DNA from: a virus
IMG/VR virus record: IMGVR_UViG_3300029286_000101
Coordinates: 1 to 41,758 of that record
Strand: one strand, 5' to 3'
Length of the DNA: 41,758 nt
The notes below the pieces were generated by a model. It had not been told where the DNA came from. It saw only the letters and a list, made by a program, of their open reading frames with translations, and did no database searches. Below are positions 8,803 to 16,653 of the stretch, piece by piece. Made by a program: the position numbers and the translations under genes. Numbering within the stretch: the stretch's first letter is position 1; each line of letters starts with the position of its first letter.

Positions 8803-9347
8803 ATTTTGAACAAAAACATTATAGTGTAGGAGATCCTAAAGCTGAAGAGACTGCACACATACATGTAGTTGAGAATTTAAAAGAAGGATGTGTTGTTGAG
8901 ATTGGAGTTCTTCTTGGTCACACAAGTGGTTTACTTTCAAGAGCTAATCCATCTATACAGGTGTTTGGAATAGATCCACTTATACCTGATAGCTGTAATA
9001 AGTCTTTAGTTGGAAATGAATGGGCAATTAAAAATAATACAATTGGTTGCTCTAACTTTACGTTCATAAAAGATTATAGTTTCAATGTTGTAAAGAGCTG
9101 GAATAATCCTATTTCTTATCTATTCATTGACGGTTCACATCTATACAATGATGTTAAACAAGATTTTGAACAATGGTATGAATGTGTAATGCCTGGTGGA
9201 ATTATATCGCTTCATGATTCAGCAATGAATAGAGGCGGTTTATATTTCTGGGAAGGTCCAAGTAAACTTGCAGATGAACTAATATTTGACGATCGATTAG
9301 AGTACATTAAAACAATTTGCACCCTAACATTTTTTAGGAAGAAATAA
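8799..9347 (+). CDS. Class I SAM-dependent methyltransferase
   Basis: 182 aa, Methyltransf_24-like. Motif I VVEIGVLLGHTSGLLSRA near residue 32, acidic loop FGIDPL near 57, and SYLFIDGSHLYNDV near 105 followed by GGIISLHDSA near 132. Probably methylates a sugar or other small molecule. Starts inside the stop of the endonuclease gene. Confidence 0.8.
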   Translation: MNFEQKHYSVGDPKAEETAHIHVVENLKEGCVVEIGVLLGHTSGLLSRANPSIQVFGIDPLIPDSCNKSLVGNEWAIKNNTIGCSNFTFIKDYSFNVVKSWNNPISYLFIDGSHLYNDVKQDFEQWYECVMPGGIISLHDSAMNRGGLYFWEGPSKLADELIFDDRLEYIKTICTLTFFRKK

Positions 9348-10103
9348 ATGAATTTAAAATATGATTTATTAAAATGGTCAGAAAGTTATGAAGATACTCC
9401 TTACTACAACTTAGGCATTACTTGTGCTTTTAGACAACTATGTTGGCATGATGAGCTGCTTCGTAAACACAGAGAGTTTATTGAAAATGATGCTACTATA
9501 ACTGCTTTCGGTGATAGATGTGTTCAATATATTTTCAAGCTTTGTGTTGATGAAATGCCAAAAGATTTTAAATTCCTTGAAATCGGAATTTATAAGGGTC
9601 AAATTATTTCTCTGGTTCAAGCTTTAGCTACAAGAACTAATAGAGATGTTCAAATAATTGGAGTAACACCATTAAGAGATCCAGAATTTAATAACAATGA
9701 AGATAGAATGCCTGATATTATTAGATTGTTTGATTCACTTAACATAACACGTGATAACACTGATATTATTGATGGACGATCTCAGACTCCTTCAGTTGTA
9801 GAAAAGGTTAAAACATTTGGTAAGGTTGATCTAATGTTCATTGATGGTGATCATTCGTATAATGGTGCTTTCTTTGATATGAACGTCTATGCAGCCCAAT
9901 TAAAATCTGGTGGATTACTTGTAATTGACGACACAAACAACTTTAAGAACTTCCCTCATCTTTATGACCCAATTCATAAGAGAGAAACTTTATTCACAGG
10001 ACTTGAAGATGTGTCAAGAGCCACAAGAGATGCTTTAGAAAACAACCCACAATTTGAAGAACTATTAGCGTGCATGCACGTAAGAATATTTCAGAAGGTA
10101 TAA
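9348..10103 (+). CDS. Class I SAM-dependent methyltransferase
   Basis: 251 aa. FKFLEIGIYKGQIISLV near residue 76 (SAM loop), DLMFIDGDHSYNGAF near 161 and GGLLVIDDTNN near 187. Same broad family as its neighbours but longer, with about 70 extra N-terminal residues. Directly follows the previous gene. Confidence 0.78.
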   Translation: MNLKYDLLKWSESYEDTPYYNLGITCAFRQLCWHDELLRKHREFIENDATITAFGDRCVQYIFKLCVDEMPKDFKFLEIGIYKGQIISLVQALATRTNRDVQIIGVTPLRDPEFNNNEDRMPDIIRLFDSLNITRDNTDIIDGRSQTPSVVEKVKTFGKVDLMFIDGDHSYNGAFFDMNVYAAQLKSGGLLVIDDTNNFKNFPHLYDPIHKRETLFTGLEDVSRATRDALENNPQFEELLACMHVRIFQKV

Positions 10104-10115
10104 AATAGTTCTAAA

Positions 10116-10216
10116 CATAAATAGTAGAAATAAGAAGGACAGCGGAGTCGACACCGTTTCTTTGCCACATCAAAGATTACTTCTATTTCTCACTTTTATC
10201 CTATGTGGAGGTTCTT
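10116..10216 (+). promoter_or_regulatory. Late promoter plus pseudoknotted leader RNA, copy 3
   Basis: CATAAATA 10116-10123. P1 10126-10137 with 10180-10190; P2 10141-10145 with 10154-10158, loop AGTCGACA; P3 10159-10164 with 10171-10176; loop CCACAT pairs with ATGTGG 10203-10208 at the SD (GGAGG 10207-10211). Nearly identical to copy 1 except the P2 hairpin, where CAG/CTG becomes CGG/CCG. Confidence 0.85.
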
Positions 10217-10591
10217 ATGAAGAAGCTTACAACAGAAGAATTTATTGAAAAAGCAAGAAAAATACACGGAAACTTGTATGATTATTCTAAAGTTAATTAT
10301 GAACACAGCAACAAGAAAATTAAAATTGTTTGTGTGAAGCATGGTGTATTTGAGCAAACATCAAATAATCATATTAGTGCAAAACAAGGGTGTCCTAAAT
10401 GTGCTATTAATAATAAATTTGATAACAATAAAATATTTATAGAAAAAGCAAATAAAATTCATGATAATGTATATGATTATAGTTGTGTAATATATACTAA
10501 TTGTTTTAAGAAGGTTTGCATTATTTGTCCAAAACACGGAAAGTTTAATCAAACTCCAGTAGCTCACTTAAATAGTAAACATTGTTGGTAG
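10217..10591 (+). pseudogene. Truncated DUF723-like endonuclease
   Basis: 124 residues starting MKKLTTEEFIEKARK, five bases after GGAGG. Contains two zinc modules and then stops shortly after the second (HLNSKHCW), without the nuclease core. The remaining tail is found out of frame immediately after. An internal deletion of roughly 100 codons explains it. Whether the module-only protein still binds nucleic acid and represses other copies is open. Confidence 0.8.
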
Positions 10592-10712
10592 AGATATTAT
10601 AAAAAATAATTATTGTATAACTAATAATATAAAGTTAATCAGACTTAAATATAATGATAATATACAAGATATAATTGTCAAATTTCTGACAAAAATGGAA
10701 GGAAATATATAA
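10590..10712 (+). pseudogene. C-terminal remnant of the truncated endonuclease
   Basis: From 10590 the +1-shifted frame reads RDIIKNNYC, then NNIKLIRLKY, matching the conserved tail of intact copies (YRDLIKTIYC, NNINLMRINY). It ends in TAATG with the next gene, showing that the original endonuclease also abutted that start codon. Confidence 0.75.
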
Positions 10713-11344
10713 TGAATTCAGAATTATCTCTTTTAGCTGCAAAATTTAATACCGCTAAATACAGAATGGGATATAGTGGTAAAAATTATTTAGATGTTTA
10801 TGACTATTATTTGAAGCACATGAGAAACAGCAATATATCTCTTTTAGAGTTGGGTATTCTTGATGGCAATAGTTTAAGGATGTGGAAAACATACTTTCAA
10901 AATGGTGTTATATATGGTGTAGATATTAATCCACATAGTATGGTTTCTGGAGAAGATAGAATTTTTACGTACATGTGCAGTCAAGATAGTAAAGAAGTTC
11001 TTAACACTTATTTCAGAAATGATAGCATAGATATTATTGTAGATGATGCATCTCACGTCAATGAACTTACGTTAAAGTCGTTTGATATCCTTTTCCCCAA
11101 AGTAAAAAGTGGAGGATATTATATAATTGAAGATTTAGAAACATCATACTTAAACTTAGAAGAATATAATGTTAGAGCAAGTTGGCCTGGTATGAATTAT
11201 AATAGACCTGATGTTCAATACAATAATAATCGTGAAGATATGAATAACTGTTTTATGTCATTAGTTAAACAAATGGATTTTGGTCAAGGAAATGTTAAAT
11301 CGATGCACTTTCATCATCAAATGTGTATCATTGAAAAGGTATAA
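10712..11344 (+). CDS. Class I SAM-dependent methyltransferase
   Basis: 210 aa. SLLELGILDGNSLRMW near residue 37, VIYGVDINPHSM near 65, DIIVDDASHVN near 108 and GGYYIIEDLETSY near 130, as in sugar O-methyltransferases and CmcI-like enzymes. Its start overlaps the endonuclease remnant. Third methyltransferase of the operon. Confidence 0.78.
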   Translation: MNSELSLLAAKFNTAKYRMGYSGKNYLDVYDYYLKHMRNSNISLLELGILDGNSLRMWKTYFQNGVIYGVDINPHSMVSGEDRIFTYMCSQDSKEVLNTYFRNDSIDIIVDDASHVNELTLKSFDILFPKVKSGGYYIIEDLETSYLNLEEYNVRASWPGMNYNRPDVQYNNNREDMNNCFMSLVKQMDFGQGNVKSMHFHHQMCIIEKV

Positions 11345-11346
11345 TA

Positions 11347-11904
11347 ATGTTGAATAAAAAACCGCATGATGGTACTGGTCAAAAAAGAGGACCATACAAA
11401 GAGAAAAAATATAGTGAGAAGTTTAAAATATTTGTTGATCTGGATGACACATTAGTTGATCTAAGTGGTCCCCTCAATGATTATTTTGGAGTAAAAACTC
11501 ATACTGAACTGCTGCAAAAATATTCTCGTGAAGATATAGAGTACTGGTTCAAAGAGCAAGATGTTACTTTCTGGACTAACCTTAAACCGATGTCTGATTT
11601 TGGAGTGATGTGGTATTTTTTAAAAAGGTTTCAATTTATAGTAATAAGTGTTACTAATCGATTTCCTGGAGCTCTTCCAGGAAAGATAAAATGGATTGTT
11701 GAGTATCTTGGTCCTGTATATGCTCAACAAGCTATCCTATTAGATACTGCTGAAAAGGGTAAGTACGCTTCAAGCAATAGTATTTTAATTGACGACTATG
11801 ATAAAAATTGCAATGATTGGGTCGCTAATGGAGGTATAGCTATTAAGCATGAGAACGCTGTATCCACCTTAAAACAGCTGAAGAGTATTCTTCGCACCAA
11901 CTAA
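11347..11904 (+). CDS. HAD-family 5'-nucleotidase-like phosphatase
   Basis: 185 aa with a basic N-terminal tail of about 30 residues. FVDLDDTLVDLSG near residue 28 is motif I, ISVTNR near 99 is in the motif II position, and ILIDDYDKNCNDW near 143 is motif IV. Resembles phage/bacterial NT5C-type 5'(3')-nucleotidases. Last gene of the continuous + strand run before a new late promoter. Confidence 0.72.
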   Translation: MLNKKPHDGTGQKRGPYKEKKYSEKFKIFVDLDDTLVDLSGPLNDYFGVKTHTELLQKYSREDIEYWFKEQDVTFWTNLKPMSDFGVMWYFLKRFQFIVISVTNRFPGALPGKIKWIVEYLGPVYAQQAILLDTAEKGKYASSNSILIDDYDKNCNDWVANGGIAIKHENAVSTLKQLKSILRTN

Positions 11905-11906
11905 AA

Positions 11907-11914
11907 CATAAATA
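11907..11914 (+). promoter_or_regulatory. T4-type late promoter
   Basis: CATAAATA overlapping the end of the previous operon, about 50 bases before the ATG at 11963. The leader has a small TTATGT/ACATAA hairpin just before AAGGAGG. Confidence 0.65.
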
Positions 11915-11962
11915 GTTATGTTACATTATTTACAATGGTTACATAATCTAAGGAGGATATAA

Positions 11963-12331
11963 ATGGATATTAGAAAATTAATGGCAGAAGACGCTGGAAG
12001 ATACTTTGGTTTGGTTAAGCCAATAAATGAAGCTTCTGCAAAAGTAGATGTTGAAAAGGCTAAAGTCACAAATAGCTTTAATGAAAAAGATGACGAAGAC
12101 GAAGATGAAGATGACGAAAAAGTCAAAAAGGGCAAGAAAAAAGATAAAGAAGATGAAGATGACAAAGAAGATATGAAAGAGGCTAAAGCTGCAGATGATG
12201 ACGAAGACGATAAGGACGATAAGAAAAAAGATAAAGATTCTGATGAAGATGATGACAAAGAAGATATGAAAGAGGCTAAAGCTAAGAAGAAAAAGATGAT
12301 GGCTAAAGAAGCCGGCAAGTATATGTATTAA
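11963..12331 (+). CDS. Highly charged low-complexity protein, possibly prohead core or internal protein
   Basis: 122 aa. Residues 1-35 are ordinary; 36-110 are almost entirely Asp, Glu and Lys, with a near-repeat KEDMKEAKA near 58 and 93. The tail is KKKMMAKEAGKYMY. T4 gp67, a prohead core protein, has a similar run of acidic and Lys residues and is late-expressed, and this gene follows a late promoter. Homology is not demonstrable through low complexity, so this is only a suggestion. Confidence 0.5.
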   Translation: MDIRKLMAEDAGRYFGLVKPINEASAKVDVEKAKVTNSFNEKDDEDEDEDDEKVKKGKKKDKEDEDDKEDMKEAKAADDDEDDKDDKKKDKDSDEDDDKEDMKEAKAKKKKMMAKEAGKYMY

Positions 12332-12341
12332 TTGTTAGATC

Positions 12342-12385
12342 CAGGTAAGAGAAAGGCGCTCAATGCACCTTTCTTTCTATCTCTG
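12342..12385 (+). terminator. Possible terminator between convergent genes
   Basis: AGAAAGG and CCTTTCT form a hairpin with inner GC/GC pairs, followed by T-rich sequence. It lies at the end of the + strand operon and overlaps the end of a minus-strand reading frame. Confidence 0.4.
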
Positions 12386-12593
12386 TTTTGTAAATACACT
12401 CCCACTTAGTATCTTGATGAACTAATTTTTCCATCGCTACACGAGCTTCTTCAAATGTCCTGTGTACAATTGTAACTTTAATTGACACAGTTGATCCATA
12501 ACGATATAAATGCTCAGCATCCATCCAGAACCATAGAACTTTCCGCTGGACCTTTGATAAAAAAATTCTTCGAACTGGCTTCTTAATGACAGA
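12360..12593 (-). pseudogene. 5'-truncated gene
   Basis: Minus frame of about 77 codons reading KKPVRRIFLSKVQR, then TFEEARVAMEKLVH and WECIYKTEIE to a TGA at 12360. It has no acceptable start with a ribosome site, and its 5' side abuts an endonuclease remnant on the other strand. The TFEEA segment resembles many short phage proteins. It seems to have lost its N-terminus when the mobile gene entered or decayed. Confidence 0.5.
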
Positions 12594-12597
12594 AAAT

Positions 12598-12729
12598 ATG
12601 TATAAAAATATTATTTATAGAGATAGTGTTAAAAATATATACTGTGTAGATAATAATATTAATCTGATAAGAATAGCATATTATAATAATGTTGAAAATA
12701 ATCTGACTGAAAAATTAATTCACCAATAA
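12598..12729 (+). pseudogene. C-terminal remnant of a DUF723-like endonuclease
   Basis: 43 codons reading YRDSVKNIYC and NNINLIRIAYY, the conserved tail of this endonuclease family, with no zinc modules or nuclease core upstream. On the strand opposite to its neighbours; its stop lies inside the end of the phosphoesterase gene. Confidence 0.75.
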
Positions 12730-13422
12730 TATTTCATCATATAACATTTGATACTTGTTTTGATAGCACCAAAAATCGTGCCAATGCCCGTAGTATTGCT
12801 TTTTAAAATTAAGCTTATCTACAATTTCTTGAAGATATTTAGAAACTGTATCATACTCATTGTAGTGAAAAAATTGCAGTAATCCCAACTCTTTACAATA
12901 TTGTTTATTGATGTTGATCGGTCCGGTATGAGAAACAACATAATCAACTTTCCAATTATAAGCATCTAAATTATTGAATCCTCTTTCCATTTCAGCATGA
13001 GATGGAAGCTCTTGTGGCCACCAACTCTCACCAATAACTCTACCAGGCTTATCAATCGAATAAGCTCCTCCAAAGCTGAAAAATGTTTTACCATCTATAT
13101 TATATACTTCACCTCTTTTAAGAAAGAAGATGCTATCCGATACTTGTTGAACTGGAGACCCAAACATATCAATTTCTGGTAAACAACCAATAAGGTTGTA
13201 ATTTTCATGATTGCCACCAACTACCAAAGTAGTCCAAGGCTTTTCACTTAACCAATCAATCCAGAATTCTTCTTCTTTAGTTCTTTTGTAATTCCAAAGA
13301 AGTCCGAAGTCTCCTAAAATGATTAATGTGTCACTCTTCGTAAGAGTCTTTCCCTCAGGAAAAAGAAAAGAACCCAATTTCTGAAATTCTCTTCCATGAG
13401 TATCACCAGTAACATATACCAT
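12715..13422 (-). CDS. Calcineurin-like metallophosphoesterase
   Basis: 235 aa. The full motif set is present: GDTHG near residue 6, GDFG near 37, GNHEN near 70, SHTGP near 165 and GHWHD near 216, giving a two-metal site. Could act on nucleotides, phosphoproteins or nucleic acid. First gene of the long minus-strand block when read against the coordinate order; the downstream end meets an endonuclease remnant. Confidence 0.85.
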   Translation of the reverse strand: MVYVTGDTHGREFQKLGSFLFPEGKTLTKSDTLIILGDFGLLWNYKRTKEEEFWIDWLSEKPWTTLVVGGNHENYNLIGCLPEIDMFGSPVQQVSDSIFFLKRGEVYNIDGKTFFSFGGAYSIDKPGRVIGESWWPQELPSHAEMERGFNNLDAYNWKVDYVVSHTGPININKQYCKELGLLQFFHYNEYDTVSKYLQEIVDKLNFKKQYYGHWHDFWCYQNKYQMLYDEILLVN

Positions 13423-13617
13423 TTAATATCTCGATATAAATTTGTTAAACTTCATCTGCTGCTCAAGAACATTAGTGTGATTTTCGACCGCTGTTGTTAT
13501 CTGGTCCAGCTTAGTAGTTAGACGATTTACTTTGCTATTAATATACATTAGAAATAAGCAAAGAGCAACACAACATAAGAATAAAACTGTAGTTATAATA
13601 GATAAGAATATCATCAC
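13423..13617 (-). CDS. Small single-pass membrane protein
   Basis: 64 aa. A hydrophobic helix at about residues 3-26 (VLFLCCVALCLFLMY) is followed by a heptad-like stretch (VNRLTTKLDQITTAVENH) likely to be a coiled coil. Directly precedes the phosphoesterase and overlaps the upstream gene by 4 nt. Function unknown. Confidence 0.65.
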   Translation of the reverse strand: MMIFLSIITTVLFLCCVALCLFLMYINSKVNRLTTKLDQITTAVENHTNVLEQQMKFNKFISRY

Positions 13618-13808
13618 TTCTTCACCTTTGGAATTAAGTATAGTTCCTTATCACATTGTTCACCATCATCTTGAACTGTCAATTGACCATTATATATTTC
13701 AACATCTTTTCCAAATGGGCGAGCTTCATTTCGAGCATCACTTAGTTTCTGAAACGGACCAATATACTTATTATTAATTTTAGCAAAGAATCCACTTGTT
13801 AATTTCAA
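13614..13808 (-). CDS. Hypothetical protein
   Basis: 64 aa with YIGPFQKLSDARNEA near residue 15, a layout common in short phage proteins that carry one beta-beta-alpha unit. ATGA overlaps with both neighbours show it is translated in an operon. No known family. Confidence 0.6.
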   Translation of the reverse strand: MKLTSGFFAKINNKYIGPFQKLSDARNEARPFGKDVEIYNGQLTVQDDGEQCDKELYLIPKVKK

Positions 13809-14011
13809 ATTTTAGCCTCCACATCATGTTCATGTTCTAAATTAGATTGACACACGTAATCAACGACATCATGTTTATGATCCGGAATTTCTTCATCACA
13901 ACCATTATACCTGCAAGAAGTAGTGTAACCATTTCCATCTTCATCAACCTCAACTAAGTGATAATGAAATTCATCTGTACTTGTTGTTCTGATTCGAAAT
14001 GTAACACCCAT
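13805..14011 (-). CDS. Hypothetical protein, His/Cys-rich
   Basis: 68 aa, acidic, with scattered metal-type residues (FHYH, CRYNGC, DHKHD, EHEHD). Might bind a metal, but no standard motif is complete. Coupled to the next gene by a 4-nt overlap. Confidence 0.55.
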   Translation of the reverse strand: MGVTFRIRTTSTDEFHYHLVEVDEDGNGYTTSCRYNGCDEEIPDHKHDVVDYVCQSNLEHEHDVEAKI

Positions 14012-14012
14012 G

Positions 14013-14183
14013 TCATTCTCCGATCATTTTAAGAAGAATAGGCTCACCTGTTTTAGGACATGTGCCCCAATGAGATGGTAATTTCACACTATCAACCTTT
14101 ATAAATCTTTTGAATTCGATCAGCTCGTGATTTTCTTCACATCTTGGACAATCATTAATCATACATGAGAAAGTTTCTGTCAT
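14013..14183 (-). CDS. Small zinc-ribbon-like protein, internal start in the fused endonuclease frame
   Basis: 56 aa from ATG 14183, preceded seven bases upstream by AAAGGA. Cysteines CMINDCPRC near residue 7 and CPKTGEP near 43 suggest a small metal site. It is the kind of gene found next to 13805-14011, and would be the original phage gene onto whose 5' side the endonuclease inserted. Confidence 0.55.
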   Translation of the reverse strand: MTETFSCMINDCPRCEENHELIEFKRFIKVDSVKLPSHWGTCPKTGEPILLKMIGE

Positions 14184-14948
14184 GATACATTCCTTTTGTG
14201 ATGATAAAACATATTCGCTGAGAGCATCATTAATATTTTGGTCATATTTAATTCTTAATAGATATATGTTATTAATTTTACAATATTGATCTTTTATTGC
14301 ATCTCTAAATGAGGCATCATCATACTCTTCTTGTGTTATAACATGTTTATAACTTCCAATAAACCTACCTACACTTTCACTAAAATGATGAATACCATCA
14401 AACTCGATGCACATGTTATAATTGGGTAAATAAAAGTCAAACTTTAATGGTTTATTGGTCCTTGGATTTTTGCACATTTTATTGAAATGGTGTTGTCTAA
14501 CATATGATATATTGTGCTGATCTAAAAATAATTTAACGGTATCTTCACCTTTCGATTCTCGACATACTGGACATCCACATTTCTTTGATAAATGTTTATT
14601 TGGTGAAACTAAAAAATATTCTTTGTGGGTGTTACAAAATACTGACACTTTAGTATAATTGTTTTTGTACTCGACTTTTGAGTAGTTATATTTATTTCTA
14701 TGAATTTGCACTGCTCTTTCGATAAAAATATCTCTATTATGAGTTCGAGATATTTCAAAGCATTTTCTACAACCCATTCCTCTTAAATGTACATCAGGTC
14801 TTTGTAGAAACTCTCCATGTTCTGGACATATAATACAGATCTCTTCACTGTTTTTAACATATATTGAGTGAATATAATTGTATTTGTTGTTATGTACTAA
14901 ATTTGACCTGCTAATAAATTCTTCGGTAGTAAGCTTTTTACCTTTCAT
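14013..14948 (-). CDS. DUF723-like homing endonuclease fused in frame to a small zinc protein
   Basis: 311 aa. Two zinc modules (about residues 8-65 and 70-130), nuclease core with KFDFYLPNYN near 165 and CIEFDGIHHF near 175, and the family tail ending near DALSEYVL. Reading continues without a stop into 56 residues that form a separate small protein with its own start. Translated from the leader at 14949-15052. The Q of DGxQHF is H here. Confidence 0.82.
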   Translation of the reverse strand: MKGKKLTTEEFISRSNLVHNNKYNYIHSIYVKNSEEICIICPEHGEFLQRPDVHLRGMGCRKCFEISRTHNRDIFIERAVQIHRNKYNYSKVEYKNNYTKVSVFCNTHKEYFLVSPNKHLSKKCGCPVCRESKGEDTVKLFLDQHNISYVRQHHFNKMCKNPRTNKPLKFDFYLPNYNMCIEFDGIHHFSESVGRFIGSYKHVITQEEYDDASFRDAIKDQYCKINNIYLLRIKYDQNINDALSEYVLSSQKECIMTETFSCMINDCPRCEENHELIEFKRFIKVDSVKLPSHWGTCPKTGEPILLKMIGE

Positions 14949-15052
14949 AAGATACCTCCATACTGGTTATAAGATTAGAAATGTTAAGTAATCTTTGGTA
15001 TGGCAAAGAAACGGTAGCTAACCGCTGTCCTTAATCATTTCTAATATTTATA
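14949..15052 (-). promoter_or_regulatory. Late promoter plus pseudoknotted leader RNA, copy 4
   Basis: On the minus strand: TATAAATA at 15052-15045; P1 15042-15030 with 14988-14977 (bulged A); P2 15026-15022 with 15014-15010, loop TTAGCTA; P3 15009-15004 with 14997-14992; loop CCATAC pairs with GTATGG at 14963-14958 beside the SD (GGAGG 14959-14955). Same pseudoknot sequence class as copy 2. Confidence 0.85.
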
Positions 15053-15062
15053 ATTATGGATA

Positions 15063-15188
15063 TTAAACATCAGTAAATGTTGCAATCTTAGGTTGTGTGA
15101 CTAAGTTCCCAACAAAATAGCACTTCGGTAGCGAAAATCCTACCAACCCCAACTAACAGCTGATTTGGGCGCTCTTACTGATGTTTAA
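15063..15188 (-). ncRNA. Structured element with 14-bp closing stem, type 1
   Basis: TTAAACATCAGTAA (15063-15076) and its exact complement (15175-15188) enclose about 98 bases holding hairpins on the minus strand (CCCAA/TTGGG, GGTAG/CTACC, CTTAG/CTAAG) and the string AGATTGCAA next to the closing stem. The element begins in the last codons of the gene ending at 15175. AGATTGCAA recurs in the element at 26.24 kb, whose closing stem has a different sequence. Role unknown. Confidence 0.5.
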
Positions 15189-15396
15189 CAATAGCTGTTG
15201 AAACATTTTTCACAACTCTATAACACTCTATACATTGAACCTTTTCACCTGTCTCAGTTTCAGTCCAGTCAATTTTAAATAAGTATTCTCGCTCAGACTT
15301 CTTATCTTTAATTCTAATATCAGTTTGAGCATCTTTAACAACAGATGTTAAAGCGTGCCATAAAGGTGTATTAGGTGTTAGATTTACTCTTATCAT
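15175..15396 (-). CDS. Hypothetical protein
   Basis: 73 aa, starting MIRVNLTPNTPLWHAL, with CIEC near residue 56. Overlaps the upstream gene by 26 nt and its stop lies in the closing stem of the structured element. No recognised family. Confidence 0.6.
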   Translation of the reverse strand: MIRVNLTPNTPLWHALTSVVKDAQTDIRIKDKKSEREYLFKIDWTETETGEKVQCIECYRVVKNVSTAIVKHQ

Positions 15397-15553
15397 ATAC
15401 CTCAGCCAATTTCAGTTTGAGTTTACGAACATCAATATTTTTACCACACTTTACGCAAGCAATATATGGGATATGACATTTTGTGTATGCTATTTCCACA
15501 GCTTTATGATCACAAAACGTTTCTTTCAGATACTGTTTGATAAATGAAAGCAT
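15371..15553 (-). CDS. Small Cys-containing protein
   Basis: 60 aa. FCDHKAVEIAYTKCH and IACVKCGKNI contain C..H, C.H and C..C pairs that could form one zinc knuckle. Upstream gene ends 4 nt before its start. Confidence 0.6.
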   Translation of the reverse strand: MLSFIKQYLKETFCDHKAVEIAYTKCHIPYIACVKCGKNIDVRKLKLKLAEVYDKSKSNT

Positions 15554-15556
15554 AAT

Positions 15557-16201
15557 CTACTCCTTGTTAGCCTTTTCAGCCTTATTAGTTTTAGAGTTTA
15601 TAATGATACCCCATCTACTTTGGAGAATATCTTTTACTTTCCATGGAAATTCATCATATATTTTTTCAAATCTACTTCTTGTACATGCAATCGGTGACTT
15701 AAAATGGCTTTTGAAGAAACTCCAATGATCTTTACTAATTAGTTTTAATAGATGTGGGTTAGTTATATACACTACAGCAGCTTCACACCATTCTTCGTCT
15801 GCACTTCTTGTTGAGTTATTATTTAAAAACAGTCTACGAGTTGCAAACTTTTCATTGAACTCTTTTTGCATATCCACAAACACAACGTTACTAATTAAGT
15901 GGCAGAATTCATGAATAGTGACTCCAAACATAGACAAATCATTATAGCTATAAGGGTAGTGATCTCCATTTTTCTGATCAACATCTTCACACATTAGTGG
16001 ATTGATATAAAGGTTGTATTTATCTTTGTTAGCGTATGAATAGTAACCACAATTATCACGATCATTCATATCAATACAGACAGTAATAGGCTTAATATAA
16101 ATGTTGTTAATTTTAATAAACTTCTTAATGAGTGCAATAGCACTCAAAAGTCTGTCATCAATATTAGCAACATCGACTTTAACGTTGTGTAAATTTACCA
16201 T
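15557..16201 (-). CDS. Putative HExxH metalloprotease
   Basis: 214 aa. VTIHEFCHLIS near residue 97 matches the zincin HExxH helix, and a later acidic stretch SADEEWCEAAVVY near 132 could supply a third ligand (Glu), as in SprT-like and gluzincin peptidases. No signal peptide. AGGAGG precedes the ATG. Substrate unknown. Confidence 0.6.
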   Translation of the reverse strand: MVNLHNVKVDVANIDDRLLSAIALIKKFIKINNIYIKPITVCIDMNDRDNCGYYSYANKDKYNLYINPLMCEDVDQKNGDHYPYSYNDLSMFGVTIHEFCHLISNVVFVDMQKEFNEKFATRRLFLNNNSTRSADEEWCEAAVVYITNPHLLKLISKDHWSFFKSHFKSPIACTRSRFEKIYDEFPWKVKDILQSRWGIIINSKTNKAEKANKE

Positions 16202-16312
16202 TTCATCCTCCTATTCGTTGAGAGCTCATGCATCCTAAATAATCAACTCCCAACCAATCGGAAGGGCTTTCAACTCATCTGATCCACATAATTACCTATG
16301 TTTAAGAGATTT

Positions 16313-16432
16313 TTACTTTTCAGATTCGATGGTGACTCTGTTATCTTTTGTACCAATAACAATATCACTTGTACCAATAACAACACAAACCATTAGAAAC
16401 ACTACAATAAGAAGGAACACAAGTGCTCTCAT
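16313..16432 (-). CDS. Tiny membrane-anchored protein
   Basis: 39 aa. MRALVFLLIVVFLMVCVVIG is an N-terminal hydrophobic helix, followed by a short polar tail ending VTIESEK. Overlaps the previous stop by 4 nt (ATGA), which supports translation. Confidence 0.55.
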   Translation of the reverse strand: MRALVFLLIVVFLMVCVVIGTSDIVIGTKDNRVTIESEK

Positions 16433-16653
16433 TTTTTAATTTTCTCCCATGAACGAGTAGAATCTGGCTTCACAACGAGCTCATATTGAACCTTATTGTG
16501 AATTAAAATATCGAGTTGTCCTGCTTTATACGATCTTTCAGAAATAATACTACACAATAAGAATAGCAGTACACATGTTAAAAGAACTGTAGATGAAATC
16601 ATAGTGAAAAATTTATCAGCAGCGTCAGCTTTTTCAAATTCAATGTTAGACAT
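16429..16653 (-). CDS. Small membrane protein, paralogue of the protein at 38.1 kb
   Basis: 74 aa from ATG 16653, after GGGGAG. One helix at about residues 16-38, then YKAGQLDILIHNKVQYEL and SWEKIKK. The protein at 38093-38296 has YKRGQIDVLSKKCIQYEL and TWKMIKK in the same order. A longer in-frame start inside the ligase gene is less likely. Function unknown. Confidence 0.65.
   Translation of the reverse strand: MSNIEFEKADAADKFFTMISSTVLLTCVLLFLLCSIISERSYKAGQLDILIHNKVQYELVVKPDSTRSWEKIKK

Noticed and set aside
11926-12318. Ser/Leu-rich minus frame
   Set aside because: It is the complement of the Asp/Glu/Lys-rich gene and simply reflects its biased composition.
15063-15188. Transposon-like element with terminal inverted repeats
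   Set aside because: The arms differ completely from those of the similar element at 26.24 kb and no target duplication is seen, so RNA pairing is the better explanation.
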